64,000 nt of DNA from Aulostomus chinensis (lineage: Eukaryota; Chordata; Actinopteri; Syngnathiformes; Aulostomidae), in assembly GCA_037954235.1 (NCBI GenBank), contig JBBMOA010000015.1:27561069-27625068 (forward strand). Reading direction: 5' to 3'. How positions within the stretch are numbered: the stretch's first letter is position 1; every line of letters starts with the position of its first letter. The translations under genes were made by a program, and so were the position numbers. Below, one piece after another: positions 23,508 through 35,239 of this stretch. Below the pieces are notes generated by a model. The model saw only the letters and a program-made list of their open reading frames with translations. It was not told where the DNA came from and did not search any database.

Positions 23508-25107
23508 GTGCATCCCCATATGAAGACCATTATATGTAAAATACTTACCATGCAAATTAGTTGATGACATCATCTAATGACTTGTGGCAACTTTTAAGAA
23601 AGCAATAACTCATTTTCTTATTCAGGAGTTGGCAACACTGGGCCTGACTCTTTGCATCCACCACATGGCAGCGTTTCCCTCCAGTCTGAGCTCTGATCCG
23701 TCAGTATTGATCAGTCAATTAGTGCCTGATCTTCGTGTCTGAGTTTGCATGATGAGATTTGGGGAAATTCAGCTGAAAGTGCTCAAATCTTTAAGAAATA
23801 ATGTGAAAATTGACTCACTGACTGACTGTCAGTAAGTTTTGCCAAAGGCTAACCTGGTGAGATGTTCTTTTTTTCCAACAATATTTGTAATTATAGAAAT
23901 ATGATTGTTTAAGCCATCAGAAATGTACTGAGTTCCTGCTGTCGACCATCATGGGAAGCTGTGAGTCACTCCAAAAGAAAATGGAGTGCAGGCTTGTCAG
24001 AATGACAACGCTGTCCCAGCATGCATGGCGGCTGCCACAAACAACCCTAATGACATCAGGGGCTTTGAGGAGGGGCTGTATCCCCACCTCCATCCTGCCC
24101 ACCAACTCCATGCTGCTAGTTAGAGGCGGTGTAATTAGGTGGCTGAGCTTGTTGCAAGTAGTCCAGGTCACAGAGGCATGTCCAACCCTTGTCCTGATTG
24201 CTCCTCTGGGAATTATTGACAAAACACAAGGTGCATTGCATGTTGGGCTCTAATTATGTGTACAAGACATCGACGGCCCCGGGGAAATTAAATGAAATTC
24301 CCCAGCTTGATGGGCCCTTCATACTCATGGGATCCATTCTGTTTCTTATTAAGCCCAGCCATTGTCTCACTTTATGAGGTTGCTGTGTGGAGCTCGGCAC
24401 CAGCTAAATGCTTTTAAGTGTCTCTCTTATCACAATGGCAATTCATCAATGGCTCATGATGGAAAATTGTGAGTCGATTGGGATCTACACTGAAGAGAGT
24501 GTAAGCAATAAAACTGCAAATATATTTAACTAGTGCTTGCTACTATTGTAAATACAGGCTGCAAAATGGAACAAGTGCATGGAGTTTCAGGGTGTAATCA
24601 GTTTCCTGTCACTGCGGCGGGTCTGGGCACATCCAAACACCTCTGCTCTAATTCCCCTGGCCCAGATGCCGGACAGGAATTGATAGTCTCCTGCTTGTGT
24701 AAATGAAGTGATAAGAGGTCTCACCCAGATTACACAAGGCCTAAGTGGTGCTGAGAAAGCTTATGGAGATGAATGAATTCATGAGGCTGCCCGACAGATT
24801 CTTAAGAAGCAATGTAATAAGGGATAAATCAAACAGCTTCCATTTTGCCTCGGAATGGTTTCAAATTACAGTCCAGAGAGATGGCGGAGCTCCCAGCAGA
24901 GGCTGAACTTCGATAGAACTGAGACTGACCCTTATGTGTATTTCTCTGTCATTAGAACATCATAATGGCTGATGTATGAAAAGGCAGCACAACCATTAAA
25001 TACTTCATCCTCTTGACTCAGTGGAAGAAATGCTGCCTTGGAATGTCTTGGCAGTGGAAGCCGGTCCACTGTTCATCCTTACCATCATTAATAATCGAAT
25101 ATACTCT
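23508..25107. other. Single-copy non-coding stretch
   Basis: No gene, RNA or mobile element seen. Ordinary A+T-rich sequence. Confidence 0.45.
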
Positions 25108-25119
25108 ATTTTAAGATGA

Positions 25120-25361
25120 GGCGGCCCGGTGTAGCAGTGGTCCTCACTGTGGCCCCCCAGCAAGAAGGTTGTGGGTGGAGCCCCGGCTGCAGCACGGGGT
25201 CTTATACGGGGGACCGTAGGCGTGGCTGGGAGAGCCAATGGTTGTCTGTCTCTATGTGTTGGCCCTGCCATGGATTGGTGACCTGTCCAGGGGGAAGGCT
25301 GCTGGGATAGGCTCCACCCCCACCACCCTGAACAGGAGAAGAGGGGAAGATGGAGGGATGG
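25120..25361 (+). mobile_element. SINE family A copy with perfect 12-bp TSD, internally deleted
   Basis: The copy is bounded by ATTTTAAGATGA at 25108-25119 and again at 25362-25373, a perfect TSD. Relative to the other copies about 125 bp of the body is missing: the head through CACGGGGTCTTA joins directly to ACCGTAGGCGTGGCTGGGAG. The tail is only GATGGAGGGATGG. Confidence 0.95.
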
Positions 25362-25373
25362 ATTTTAAGATGA

Positions 25374-28300
25374 TTTACTGACCAGATCTAATATTTGTAG
25401 CTCTATGTTGCAAAGTCATGGCTTTTTCCGTTTGTCAGCTAATGCATCGTAATGATGCTGACAGCCACATGGCAACATTAACGCTGCACACTCGTCGTCC
25501 CTCTGACAATACAAATCCACCTCAAGCTCGCACCGCTTTAGGAGAAGGTGTGAAATACAAAATGGCAGCACAGAAGGTTGAGTGCACAATGGCTGGTGAA
25601 GATACTTAGCAAAGGTTCAGTTCCATTTGACATCGTAGAGAGTCGGAGACTACAATTAAATTACTAAACTACTATAAAATGTCAGCAAGTATTTGATCGT
25701 CTTTGGTGAAAACGATCGTGATCTGTCCATTTAATTGCTGATTGACAATCTGATTGTGAATCGGAACATGCCTGATGTCCGGTCACCTCATTAATATAAA
25801 CAGCTCGGGTGTCAGAGCTCATTCCACCCAGCTGGCTCACTTGTTCCGAGAAAATGTTACAGACACTCACATTCAGACAATAATTGGCAGAAGATGCAGA
25901 TGCACTGCCCGTCATTCTCTGAGGCCAGAGAGAGAGTGACGTGTTTTGAATGGCAAGTGGAGGTGAGTCATACTGGCACTGCTGGCTGGCCGTGATATTT
26001 CTGCCTGGCAAAGCAGCACCAGGGAGGGAGGCTGAAAGAATGTCAGCATGCAAGCTGATGTGAGGATGGCATTTGGTTTTCTTGGCTATGATGCGTCAGC
26101 TCAAGTTATGAGATGTCGCGTTTGTATTCTCACCCCGGACACCAATTCTATCATGTTACTAAGTGACAGGCGTCACCTCATTGTGTTTTCCTCAGACAAG
26201 ACCACCTCCTCTTATCCCTGCAGTTCTAAATACCAAGGCTAAAGACACCTGGCTCTTGGGTGGGGAGACAGATTATTACCTATGAGCAACCTTCCATCTG
26301 TACTCATGGCTACTCAGGGAGCCATGATGATGATGATGGAAATCTCACAACCATTACTGGGAGACAGCACAGAGCTGACTGCAGACACACTAATCGACTC
26401 ATTTGTAATGACTCGCACTGGCTTTCTTTGATGGCTTTGGAGGAGATCTGACAAATGAAGGTGGGCTCATCACCTGTGTCTACTGAGCTGCTGTAGTTCC
26501 TTGATGGCTGAACATATTCACACAGGGATTTAAACACCTCCATTCCTGATATGAATCAGGAACTTCCAAGAGCCTTGGGGCCTGTGTCCCCTGCTGAATG
26601 CACCAGGCACCCTTCCAACGGTGTCCAACTGGGAGTGCTTGAGAGCACTTTGGAGGCATACGCTGCATTTTTTTTTAGTTGAGATATCTCTGTTGCTATG
26701 ATACCAAATATCAGCATCAGTAAAAATTTCAGCACAAGTCTCCACTTCCTCTGGTCTTTGTTCTGGATTAAATCAAGGCTGGACCACACAGGTCTGGGGT
26801 CATGGCCATCTACAACTGTCTACCAGCAAAAAAAAGAAGAGAGGCCTAAACGGGTTACTTTTAATTTGGCAAGTTGAAATTGTTCTCTCATGCCAGGTGG
26901 TGTAGCCATGTTTCCACATGTCCCAAAGGAAAGTTTGGTAAACTGGGAATTTAGGCTGAATCTTTTGATCCTGCAGCAGACATGCAGCTTAGGGGACAGT
27001 TCAAAATGTAGTGGTTAGAATCATGTTGAAACAGACTGGTTGGAGTGCAGAGAGAATACGCCACCTCCTAGATCTTGGGATTATTTTAAAAACTCATGCT
27101 GCTGATCCCTCAGCAGTGTCTTCAGTCAAGGTGGGAGGACCGGAGCACAAGTGGAAGCCTCAGGGAGAATTAGGGGCACAACTTGATGTCGCTCCATTAA
27201 TTCATTTGGGACGATGCAAGAATCCACATTGACCCACTTTTTCTTTCCATGGAGGAACTGCAGAGCATGTTTCACCAGCATATCTCTGTTCCTCACAGTT
27301 GAGTTCAGCAACATCTGGGAAGTGAACTGCTGAGGTTTATTCCATTCTTCTTGTTATTTTTAATTAGCTGAGATTTCTTGTTTTCTATTTGCATTGTCTC
27401 CACAGTGCTTCTCATGAATTTCTTGTTATGCCCCAATTCCAGAAGGATTAGAATACCCATAAGTGTCATTAGCTCAGCCGGTGTTTACAACAAGAACAAA
27501 AGCTGCTCTAAAAGTTGAAGACAACATAAGTCTTTTTCCCGTAGTTAAACAAACTGAGGGGTATCTAAAAATCATATATATATATATATAATATGCAACA
27601 AAGTGTACTGTGCCATGGCCTTCAGATTGGATGATGTTGAGGGGGCTGAATTTGTCCCCCCCATGACCTTGTCATCCATTATGATCTGAAGTGATGTTAT
27701 AAAGACAACAGGCGAATCATTGGTGGGAGCCACAGTTTCTTTACAAGAATGTCTTTTATTGTAAATGCTGCAATCATGCACATCCACCCTTCCCTGACAG
27801 GAACCATAAAGAGAGTGAGGACACTCCCTCAGTTGATCGTGGAAAGGACCAATCAGAAGGGGGTGGTTGGGGGGGGGGGTGACCTGGCTGATTTATAGAT
27901 TCATTTCTGTGCTTGTTTAGGAACCTGATCTGCATTATTCATGTACACAGAGGAGCAGTTGTGAGGACATTAGCTGCTTAACCCCTGCACAGGTTAGGTC
28001 ACGTTTTTTTAATAGCCATGGCGAGGGCAGCGTCCCTCCCCCACCATCAGGATGGAGGAGGAAATGGGAGAGCACAGCTCATTTATTCCAGCCAAACAGC
28101 CAGCTCCCCTACACGGAGAACAGGTGGGGCCAGGGCATTATTATTCAATTATGTCTGTTAGCGGTAAACAATGCACAGTGCTTTAATGCTCACAAGAGAA
28201 AGATAATTGGTAACCAAATGCCTGGTGACTTTCGACTGCCACACGTTCCATTATTTATGTCGCACGCCACCTGTCATGCATGTAATGTGACCACAGCGTC

Positions 28301-29015
28301 CCTTGTTTTGTGTGAGCATAATTACTATTCATATCAGTAGTGATGGTGTCTTGTAGCCATAAAGTAGACTCAAGCAGCCTTGACACAAAGCCACATTTGT
28401 CATCATCTCCAGATTTATGTGACAGTTCTGAGTCTCCTCCACAACAACATCACAGCATCAGTTTAGTTGGGATGTCATATTATCTTCACATTTATGTCTC
28501 TCTAAGAGGAAACCATTTCATCCTTATTGCTATTTAAGCTGTTTTTTTTTCCTCTGCTATTTCAACACGTTCAAATAATCACACCACTGGGGAAATATGA
28601 AGTGGGTTAGAAAGTGTCAGCCAAATATGTAAAAATGTAGCCTATTAGTGATGGAGGGAAATCTATTTTTAGAACTCACTTTTAACTCAGATTACATTCT
28701 TTATGTTACAAAGAAAATAGATGCATGTAAAAATGTACAGAGCACAACAATATATAGCAAGGAAAATCGAACAATAATATGATAGATATTGTATGTACGT
28801 GTGAGGTAGACTTCATACTTCAGTACAACTCTATATACGCACAATAAATATGTATGGAATGTGAATCAATGCGATAATCACAATAAGTATGTGTGTTATT
28901 GCACATTGAGTATTTCAGATGAGTTATTACACATTACCATGCCTAGTCATGTCTGAATTACTGCAGTACTACATAGTATTACACTGTTTGATTTGACTAA
29001 TGTGAAATAAATAAG
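25374..29015. other. Single-copy non-coding stretch
   Basis: Contains a short (AT)n at 27571-27592 and a G-run of about ten near 27870. No supported gene or mobile element. Minus-strand frames around 26310-26790 overlap in three phases, have no recognisable domain and are probably chance. Confidence 0.4.
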
Positions 29016-29108
29016 AGGCAGCACAGTGGTGCAGTGGCTAGGACTGCTGCTTCCTCCCACACACCAAAATCATGCTCATTAGCATCACTGGAGACTCTAA
29101 CTGTTCCA
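29016..29108 (+). mobile_element. SINE fragment, head joined to body
   Basis: GGCAGCACAGTGGTGCAGTGG matches a SINE A-type tRNA-like head. After GACTGCTGC it jumps to CTTCCTCCCACACACCAAAA, equivalent to the CTTCCTCCACAGTCCAAAGA body motif of the full copies. This is an internally deleted, diverged member of a related subfamily. Confidence 0.6.
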
Positions 29109-29506
29109 TATGTCAAGTGTTGGTGGAACTGGACACAAATGCAGAGAGGGGAGTATCATTGATGGCTCAGGATCAGCAACAACCCAGCCAAAACAGGACC
29201 AGGCAATGGAACAGGATCAGGAGGCAGTGCCAGCCCAGCTAGAACAGGACTAGGAGAGGGAACGGGATCAAGAGCCGCTTACAACCCACCCAACACAGGA
29301 TAAGGCAGCGGTGGCCCAGGCAGTACAGGATCAGGAAATCATGGTGTCTACGTCCCAACCCCTGGTGGAGAAGCACATGGCTGCTATATTGGCATCCCTC
29401 CCCCAGGAGGAACAGTGTTTGGTTGCTGCTGTGGCAGCCAACACTGTCTCTGGAGACGGCTTCAACCGGAATAGTCCTTGGAATTCATTGTTGAGAATAC
29501 TTAGTG

Positions 29507-29640
29507 CAGGGGTGTCCAAACTGGTCCAGTAAGGGCCGTGTGGCTGCAGGTTTTCATTTCAACTGAGCAAAAGCACAAGGAGGAGCATGTGGGGTCACTG
29601 GTCACACACCTGGCATCTTGGCAGTTGAGTAGCTTGATTT
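29507..29640 (+). mobile_element. hAT-type terminal fragment
   Basis: Starts CAGGGGTGTCCAAACTGGTC, a typical hAT terminal inverted repeat, followed by the AGGGCCGTGTGGCTGCAGGT and TTTTCATTTCAACTGAGC motifs common in vertebrate non-autonomous hAT elements. I found no opposite terminus, so the right boundary is approximate and the element is probably truncated. Confidence 0.55.
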
Positions 29641-32440
29641 TCATCATGCCCCCTCCTCTTTTTCACCCCAACTCTAGGAGGACCTGTGTAGAGGCCCTGG
29701 CATGTTCTCCAAAAAGGGGTGAGGGAGGCAGGGCTGAGAAAGACCTTCTTCTCAGCCCTGCCTCCTCAAAAAACTCGAAAAGAGTAATTCCTCTTTGGCT
29801 GCTGGGTCTAGTTGGGCAGATCCCTCTGGCCAGGGGTGGGAGCTGAAAGGAGGAGACACTGGGAGCAGAGCGGTAACTGACCAGGACTGATCAACTGACA
29901 AGATCTTGGTGATACACGCAAAAGAGGCAGGAAAGAAAGACAGGAAATGTCAAGCACATGAAGACAGAGGAGGGAAGTAAACACGAAATAAAACAGGAAC
30001 TTACCAGAGAGAACAAAACACGATAAACACAAAACCAGAAACCCATTAGTAAAAACATGGACTACAGTTATGAGTCCCAAACTAATGATCACATGGGACT
30101 GTGACACCATAAGTGTGAATGTGAGTGTGAATACTTATATGTCCCTGTGTGTAGGCATGCCCCTCACTTTTGACCAGCCCTGGTAGGCTCCACCCCCAGC
30201 TCAGAGAAGAGGAATAAATGCCATTGGATACTGGTACCAATGTCCAGGTAGAAAGGTACCCTTGTTGGTTCAAATGTGAGCAGAACCCAAGGAGACAGAA
30301 CCACTGTTATAGCGAGTCTAAGGATGGAACCTCATGTGTGAATTAGGTGTAGGCGCCATGCTGAGATGTGAAATGACCTCTTCTGCATCGTAGTGTCACT
30401 GTACTGTGACACACGCCGTTACACACACCTGCGTTTAAGGAAGAACAAGATGTGATATCTTGCTCTCAATCTTCCCCCTGAGGATGATCCATGTCTGTCC
30501 TCTTGGGGGAGGACGCCATCCGAGCGGTAGCAGCATGCGTCTGCAGCGCTGACAGGCCAAGCTTATCGTCTCTGCAGCTCTTCACTCCAAGCATGATTAC
30601 CACCGACAGCTCCGACTGCTGATAAAAGGAGGAACATTAAAGAAAACAGAAGAGCCTCACAGTCGATGCACCAGTGTTTCTTCTCATCAGGCCCCCACCA
30701 CCTCCACCAGCGCTCCCTCTTTTCCTCGTCTTCCCAGTACCCCACGCCAGGGTGTCAGAGCTGTCGAGGGTGGGAAGTGACATCACAAGAATTTGCCAGC
30801 AGTCTCGAGGCTCATCATGTCAGCCGCAGCCTGTCTTGTGTCAGGCTTTCCCCAGGAAAGCTGTGATCCAGCCTTCGTCTCCGCACATCAAGACTCCTGC
30901 TGGAGGAGTGGTGGGGGAGGAGGGAGAGAAAAAATTAACAGAATGTTTTTCCATCTTGTTAACTGACAGCATGGTTTGTTCGAGGGCTGTCTCAGCAAGC
31001 CGGAGTGTGTGTGTGCAAGGCTTTCAGATTGGCAGAGGGAAGAACTGGCAAGAGAAAGCATGGTGAATTATTGAGTTTGGATGAGGTGTCGGAGCTGCCG
31101 CATTGCTTCTGCGTGGGTTTCCAGAAAGCATCTGAGGTGTGATAGGAGATGGAAGAGCGCTGAATTAAAAAGCTGTGAAGATCACGGGGCATCATTTTCC
31201 TCGGCTGGCCAGAGTATTTGGGTTTGTTTATCTGTATATGTGGGTATTTAATGATTTTCAGTAAGAAAATGGCTCAAAAGCTGTTCCTCATTTCTTCCAG
31301 AACTAGTTTCTAGTGTGCCAGGATGAGACACTTCTCCAGGAGTCATGGAAAATCTGCTCTATCTCCTGGGTAAATCTTCATCTCCCAGATCTGGCCCACT
31401 GTCAGCTCATTTGGATGGAGAGCAGTGTTGCCTCTGCAAAGAATGCTTTTGATTCTCTTTTCATTTATTTGAACTGATCTGCTGTGATTAAGAGCTCCGT
31501 GTCTCATTATTCTCTTTTGGAGAGGAGTGGGGCACTGCCTTTTGCCAAAATATTTGAGTGATTAAGGCCCAGGCACGGGCCATGCCAAAGCAACGGGCAG
31601 CATTCACTCTGCTTATTAGATTCACTTAAATGCTGTTGTAAATCATTGGTGCCAGAGCCTGCTGCCAGGCCTAGGCTGGATCTGGAGAAGATTCCAGTGC
31701 CAGAGGACAACATCGAGCCACTGGAGCCAGCTGAGATTGTTGGTCCACGCAGATGTTTGTTTTAGCTCACCCTCTTAAGACAACAAAATGCTTGTTTGAC
31801 CATTTTTGGATTCATTTCCCAGATAAAAATCCAATTAATGAAGCAGCTGTGAGACGTGGGTGAGTTTGGAGAGAGCTAATCTTGTTGAACAGAAACCATT
31901 GAACTGCAGCTGGAGAGGATTCCTGTCTCAGAGCTATAATTTCATAAGACGTGACAAATGATGACTTCAACTTTAAGGCAAGGAAACATTTAATAGTACC
32001 AGGAAGCCATAGTTTAGCCAATCCAGATCTATCGTTGAAGAAAGAATTGAAGTGTTGAGCGTGAATGTGGCAGACTGGCGCCTGCATGATTATGTCTCAG
32101 GGTCTGAATGAACCCGATCATCGCTGGAGTCGCACTTCAGAGTTATGCTATTGTTTTGTCAATTTTAAGATTGCAGAGTGAGAAATGAGGTGAAAAAAGC
32201 AGCTTGCTGAGTACTCAAGGAAAAATACTGGCTTTGGTCTTTCAAAATACCCTCTGAAGCTAAATCAGGCTTTCCATCTTGGCACATTGTCTCGAAGAAA
32301 ATGCAACAAATCAGAACATATTGTTCCTTACAGGGCCTAATAACCATGAGCTGTGCCACTCGGCGCATGTCCTCCATCACATTCTTACTGGCAGTACAGC
32401 CAAGACAGCATATGTCATCATCTAGTGCTGTCCATCACAA

Positions 32441-32499
<59 letters not shown>

Positions 32500-33973
32500 C
32501 GAGCGCAGAGGTAAAGGTTAGCATGCTGGGATAGAAGCAACGTGGGAAGGGATTTCCTCAGTCTTGAATGGCTTTTTTAATAAATTCTGTGGTGCAAAGG
32601 AGGACAGATGAGGATCAGGAGGTGTGACGTGGGGGGGGGGGGGTAGTCTGTATGGCACCCAGCCAGCAGAGTAGTGGAAAACAGCGGTCCAGACTAATGA
32701 TCCACAGCCTGATCGTTATGGCCCCCACAGAGACAGAGTTCCCTGGAAATCAATTCCCAGGAAGTGCTTGAGTTGTAAATCATGGCTGGATGGATGGACA
32801 GATGGATGGATAGAGGGGTAGAGGGATGAAAGGAGAAGATGGACGAGGGGAATCAGGAAATGAGGAGTGGGATGTATAGTGCATGAATGGGAACTCTTTC
32901 CATTATGAACCCTGAAGTCAAAATGACCTATTACCCCACCACCCCAACAAAGCAAACCAACGATGTGGTTGTTCCAGCCTCTTTCACACTCCACCCCCTT
33001 TCACCCCCCCATCCCTCCGCCCCATCCTCCTTTCCCCACCCCCACCGCTCCTTCACGACTCCTTTGCAAATTGACGGTGAGGTTTAGAGGAGCAAAGTGA
33101 TTAATATCCCTCAGAAGTCCCATCGATACTAATATGAAACTAATGAAATCATTGTGAGTTGATGAGGTGTGTGTGTGTGTGTGTGTGTTTGTGGTACTGT
33201 GTGTTATGAGGGGGCGGTCGTGTGATTCAGCAGTACCAGCTAGCATGTACGGACGTATGGTTCCATGTGGCTTTCGGTTGAAATGATGTTAAGGCTGGAG
33301 AGGCTCTATATTAATGCTCCCCATCCAGTGTTTTTTGTTTACAAATCAATTTATGACCTTGAAAGGATCAATGTTCTAGCACATTTTTCCCACATCCTTG
33401 AATTCCCCAATGCTGTGAATAAAGACAAGTATAGATCTATGGAAACTCCTCAGCATCAGTACCAACGACTCCACACGTAAAGGAGGAAGCATATGGTCAT
33501 TCATGGTGCCCCCGAGGGGCAAAGGGGACCAGGTTAGCTTGGTAGGGAGAGTTAGAGATGTGCGATGGGGGAGAAGAAGAAATGCATCGGAAAGAAAAAG
33601 GTCACACACCAGTCAACAATCAAACCTCGGTAATTCATCGGTATTATGGCACAAGTCTCTTTCCTTCAGCAAACGTGGTGAAACTAACTTGGACTAACCA
33701 CCAGCAACCATCCACTGACAGCTTTTCAGGTCCAAGTAAATGTAGACCTTTAACTGAAAACACAACATTCTCAGTTTCAGTGGATTATACACTAGCATGA
33801 CGATTACATTCAGCTGCTACTGCCTGCGCTAACTGCAGTGTAGGTTCAGCCCATTCTATAAATCCCATCGATGAAAGCTCATCGCCATGTCGGACAGTTC
33901 TGCATGATGAAACTGTTGTTTTAATTTTACCTCAATGCAATAATAACTGTCCCAACTCCATTTGTGTTGAAGA
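29641..33973. other. Single-copy stretch with microsatellites and a SINE relic
   Basis: Mostly unremarkable sequence. At about 30112-30225 (+) a degraded SINE-like piece can be seen: TGTGAATGTGAGTGTGAATA, then TCCCTGTGTGTAGGC and TAGGCTCCACCCCCAGC. G-runs occur near 32631-32642, GGAT repeats at 32782-32812, and short GT runs at 33170-33188. No gene supported. Confidence 0.4.
32442..32495. repeat. (TG)27 microsatellite
   Basis: Pure TG run ending in GCGTGCGAGCGC. Confidence 0.98.
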
Positions 33974-34247
33974 CTTATTTGTAGGGTGTAATGATTCATC
34001 TACTACATAAATGTAACTTTTTATATTCCCACGATCCAATGACATCAATCTGTGCTCGGTAAGTTGGCCTTCTGGACGACATATATCAATCTAGCATCGT
34101 TTTAAAATGTAATTAATCGATGGTAGCAATACTAGGAAATAACACACTAGATTTAACCACGGCAGAATTTATGTAAATATGTTTTTTTAGTACTTTTAAT
34201 GATGAAGATGTTAAACGTTCCCCGATTCGGTTTGCCTGTCGGTGACA

Positions 34248-34532
34248 TCGTGGTAAATGGTAAATGGACTTAATTTTATATAGCGCTACCTTAGCGGCAC
34301 TCAAAGCGCTTTACAATGTCATCTCATTCACCCATTCACACACACTCTTACACACTCTCACACACTGATGGTGGAGGCTACCATGCAAGGCGCCAACCTA
34401 CTCATCAGGAGCAATTATGGGTTCAGTATCTTGCTCAAGGACACTTCAACATGGTCACCGGGGTTGAGGATCGAACCAGCGACCCTTCAGTTGCTAGACG
34501 GCCACTCTACCCCTGAGCCATGCGGCCCATCA
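34248..34532 (-). mobile_element. tRNA-derived SINE, family B
   Basis: On the minus strand it starts GGCCGCATGGCTCAGGGGTA with a canonical A box (TGGCTCAGGGG) and a B box (GGTTCGATCC) about 35 nt downstream. A body follows with TTGAGCAAGATACTGAACCC, GCGCCTTGCATGGTAGCC and AAAGCGCTTTGAGTGCCG, and a CCATTTACCATTTACCA tail. It belongs to a family distinct from SINE A, is the only copy here, and is nested in the hAT element. Confidence 0.85.
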
Positions 34533-34638
34533 CCACACGCCAGCAGCAGCCCGATTTTCAGAACAACAAAACGTAGCATGGTGAATGACGGCGGAGAAGC
34601 CGGCGAGTGAGAAATGATCAAGCCACCATTGTGGTCCA

Positions 34639-34731
34639 GTGTGGAAACACTTTGGCTTTTGCAAAGATGGAGCTGCTCTAAATAAGTCACTTGCCGTTTG
34701 TAGGACATGGAAAAGCAAAAGTAGCAGGTAG
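34639..34731 (+). pseudogene. hAT transposase BED zinc-finger remnant
   Basis: Thirty codons read VWKHFGFCKDGAALNKSLAV and then CRTWKSKSSR before a TAG. The WKHFGF motif and the following Cys match the start of the BED-type zinc finger at the N-terminus of hAT transposases. The second Cys of the expected C-x2-C pair is replaced by Trp, an in-frame TGA lies just upstream, and no downstream catalytic domain remains. It sits within, and supports, the hAT element defined by the termini at 33982 and 35231. It cannot make a functional transposase. Confidence 0.75.
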
Positions 34732-35239
34732 CCTGCTGTTAAATCAACCTGCAGAGATGTTGGTGGCTCTTTAAATTTGACAGCAGGTAAACCTGCAGTT
34801 GAAATGTTGGTTGCACTCACTGTACTTTTATTGAAAACACATTGAATATTGAAAATGAGAGCAGGAAAGGTGAACCTGCTCTTAGTATAACCTGAAGTGT
34901 TGGTTGCTTTTTATTCAAATCAAACGTTGGCGCATTTGCCATTGATTGTGTTTTACTTGTTGTTTTTGTATCTATAATTCATTTCTACCTGATTCCCTTA
35001 CAAGAAACAACAGGAATCTTGGAAACTTCACCTGCACTCTTCAGTATCCAGGTGTTTATTTCACAGTCATACTAGTAGAATTTTTGGCTAAAAAGTTACT
35101 GAATGGACTTCAAGTCACTGAATCGTTTCAGATTGTATCGTTCTAAGTCAACTGATATCACTTGAATCGTGTCGTAACCACGAACCGTGATACGGATCCA
35201 ATCGTTGTTGAAACAAATCATTACACCTCTAGTTATTTG

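Larger units (their letters stand above)
33982..35231. mobile_element. hAT element remnant with 8-bp TSD
   Basis: The left end TAGGGTGTAATGATTCATC and the reverse complement of the right end, TAGAGGTGTAATGATTTGTT, form terminal inverted repeats. The flanks CTTATTTG (33974-33981) and GTTATTTG (35232-35239) agree at 7 of 8 positions, the TSD size expected for hAT. The interior holds a decayed BED-finger fragment (34639-34731) and a nested tRNA-derived SINE (34248-34532). At 1,250 bp it is far too short and broken to encode a transposase. Confidence 0.9.

Noticed and set aside
27571..27592. Possible bidirectional TATA-like promoter
   Set aside because: It is a plain (AT)n microsatellite with no adjacent coding or initiator context.
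34470..34532. Possible tRNA gene on the minus strand (A and B boxes present)
   Set aside because: It continues without a tRNA 3' half into a SINE body and tail, so it is the tRNA-derived head of a SINE.
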